Source: Bacteroidota bacterium (GTDB taxonomy: Bacteria; Bacteroidota; Bacteroidia; Bacteroidales; UBA6013). From it: DNA of 52,609 nt. The stretch spans positions 1-52,609 of the forward strand of contig JAIFMG010000039.1 of assembly GCA_020048645.1 (NCBI GenBank), given 5' to 3'. Both the position numbers and the translations under genes were made by a program. Each line of letters begins with the position of its first letter. The stretch's first letter is position 1. Positions 52,328-52,609 of this stretch are shown one piece after another. The notes under the pieces are model-generated. The model was not told the origin of the DNA and ran no database searches. It was given only the letters and a program-made list of their open reading frames with translations.

Positions 52328-52609
52328 TCAGAACACGCCGAACAGGAAGTCCTTGTTTCCGCGGAAGCAGACGGCCACGGCGCGGAAGGCGGCGAACGGG
52401 CCCGAGCGGTGGCGGCGGGCCTGCTCGGCGCACTCCTCGAAGCCCTGCCGGAGCTCGGCGTCGGAGGCCTCCTTGTGGACGCGCTTGATCTCGAAGACGT
52501 CGGCTAGGGGCGTGGGGGCGCGGTCGGCGCCGGGGTAGCTGCGCAGCACGATGTCGGCCCGGCTGTGGGGCAGGTTCATCTCGGCGCTGAGCTCGTAGAG
52601 GTCCCGCTC
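52328..52609 (-). CDS. Partial PD-(D/E)XK nuclease-superfamily protein (C-terminal part)
   Basis: The frame is open to the window edge, so the N-terminus is missing; 93 codons are visible. The sequence has SRADIVLRSYPG (catalytic Asp), then VFEIKRVHKEASDAE (E-x-K) and a helical end with RNKDFLFGVF-like final strand. This fits the PDDEXK_9/DUF1703 family, usually the C-terminus of about 500-residue AAA-ATPase-like proteins in Bacteroidota. The first visible ATG at 52579 is internal, not the start. Convergent with the kelch gene. Confidence 0.75.
   Translation of the reverse strand, partial: ERDLYELSAEMNLPHSRADIVLRSYPGADRAPTPLADVFEIKRVHKEASDAELRQGFEECAEQARRHRSGPFAAFRAVAVCFRGNKDFLFGVF

Overview
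This window is a piece of a GC-rich Bacteroidota chromosome. The placement rests on gene order and family content: the run DUF6089/PorG-like protein - uppS - bamA - two OmpH/Skp chaperones - murI is a Bacteroidota arrangement, as is parA - parB - DUF5683 - LysM lytic transglycosylase. BACON-type and DUF4907 lipoproteins and a SPOR-like protein agree with this. Several intergenic gaps carry the Bacteroidota promoter pattern (-7 TAnnTTTG; one has TTG-N19-TATTTTTG). Base composition is unusually GC-rich for the phylum, so a high-GC lineage is likely; I cannot name the genus. I recognised no rRNA, tRNA, CRISPR array, integrase or transposase gene.

Layout. 1-735 holds REP-like palindromic repeats. 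736-5330 (minus) carries a SPOR-like secreted protein, RNase R and kynureninase. A gap with two about 100-bp direct repeats follows. 5903-14591 (minus) is a cell-envelope and chromosome-partition run: parA, parB, a DUF5683 protein, an active MltD-like lytic transglycosylase, a second transglycosylase-like protein without the catalytic Glu, and two coupled SGNH/GDSL hydrolases. 14720-17970 carries a secreted Arg-rich protein, a degenerate Rieske-like lipoprotein whose start codon overlaps the divergent neighbour's, and a potassium-channel-like protein with a long 12-residue-period solenoid. 18293-21007 has a lipoprotein, a HAD phosphatase and a multi-pass membrane protein. 21017-32947 (minus) is the outer-membrane and wall-precursor block: murI, two OmpH, bamA, uppS, two DUF6089 proteins, NAD kinase, a BamA-like barrel and a TPR protein. 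33318-39077 (mostly plus) has a hemolysin-III/PAQR protein, a ClpP-fold protease, a small basic protein, a DUF4907 lipoprotein, an MBOAT acyltransferase, a DDAH-like hydrolase and a nucleoside-deoxyribosyltransferase-like protein.

39340-42360 is an AT-rich accessory island set sharply in GC-rich DNA. It holds a two-gene DUF4365 nuclease-like cassette and a BrnT/BrnA-type toxin-antitoxin cassette. Each cassette is preceded by a diverged copy of the same leader, which carries a promoter, a short open frame and a hairpin. Short inverted repeats mark the cassette ends. This is the best candidate for an undescribed mobile or defence system here.

42412-52609 returns to core-like DNA: ElbB-type protein, a 1369-residue vWA/WD40/OmpA fusion, an MscS channel, an orphan efflux adaptor lipoprotein, a BACON/kelch lipoprotein and a truncated PD-(D/E)XK gene at the edge.

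Most of the window serves the envelope: precursor synthesis (murI, uppS), outer-membrane protein folding (OmpH, BamA), peptidoglycan cleavage (LysM transglycosylases) and possibly O-acylation (MBOAT plus the distant SGNH pair). The last link is inference.
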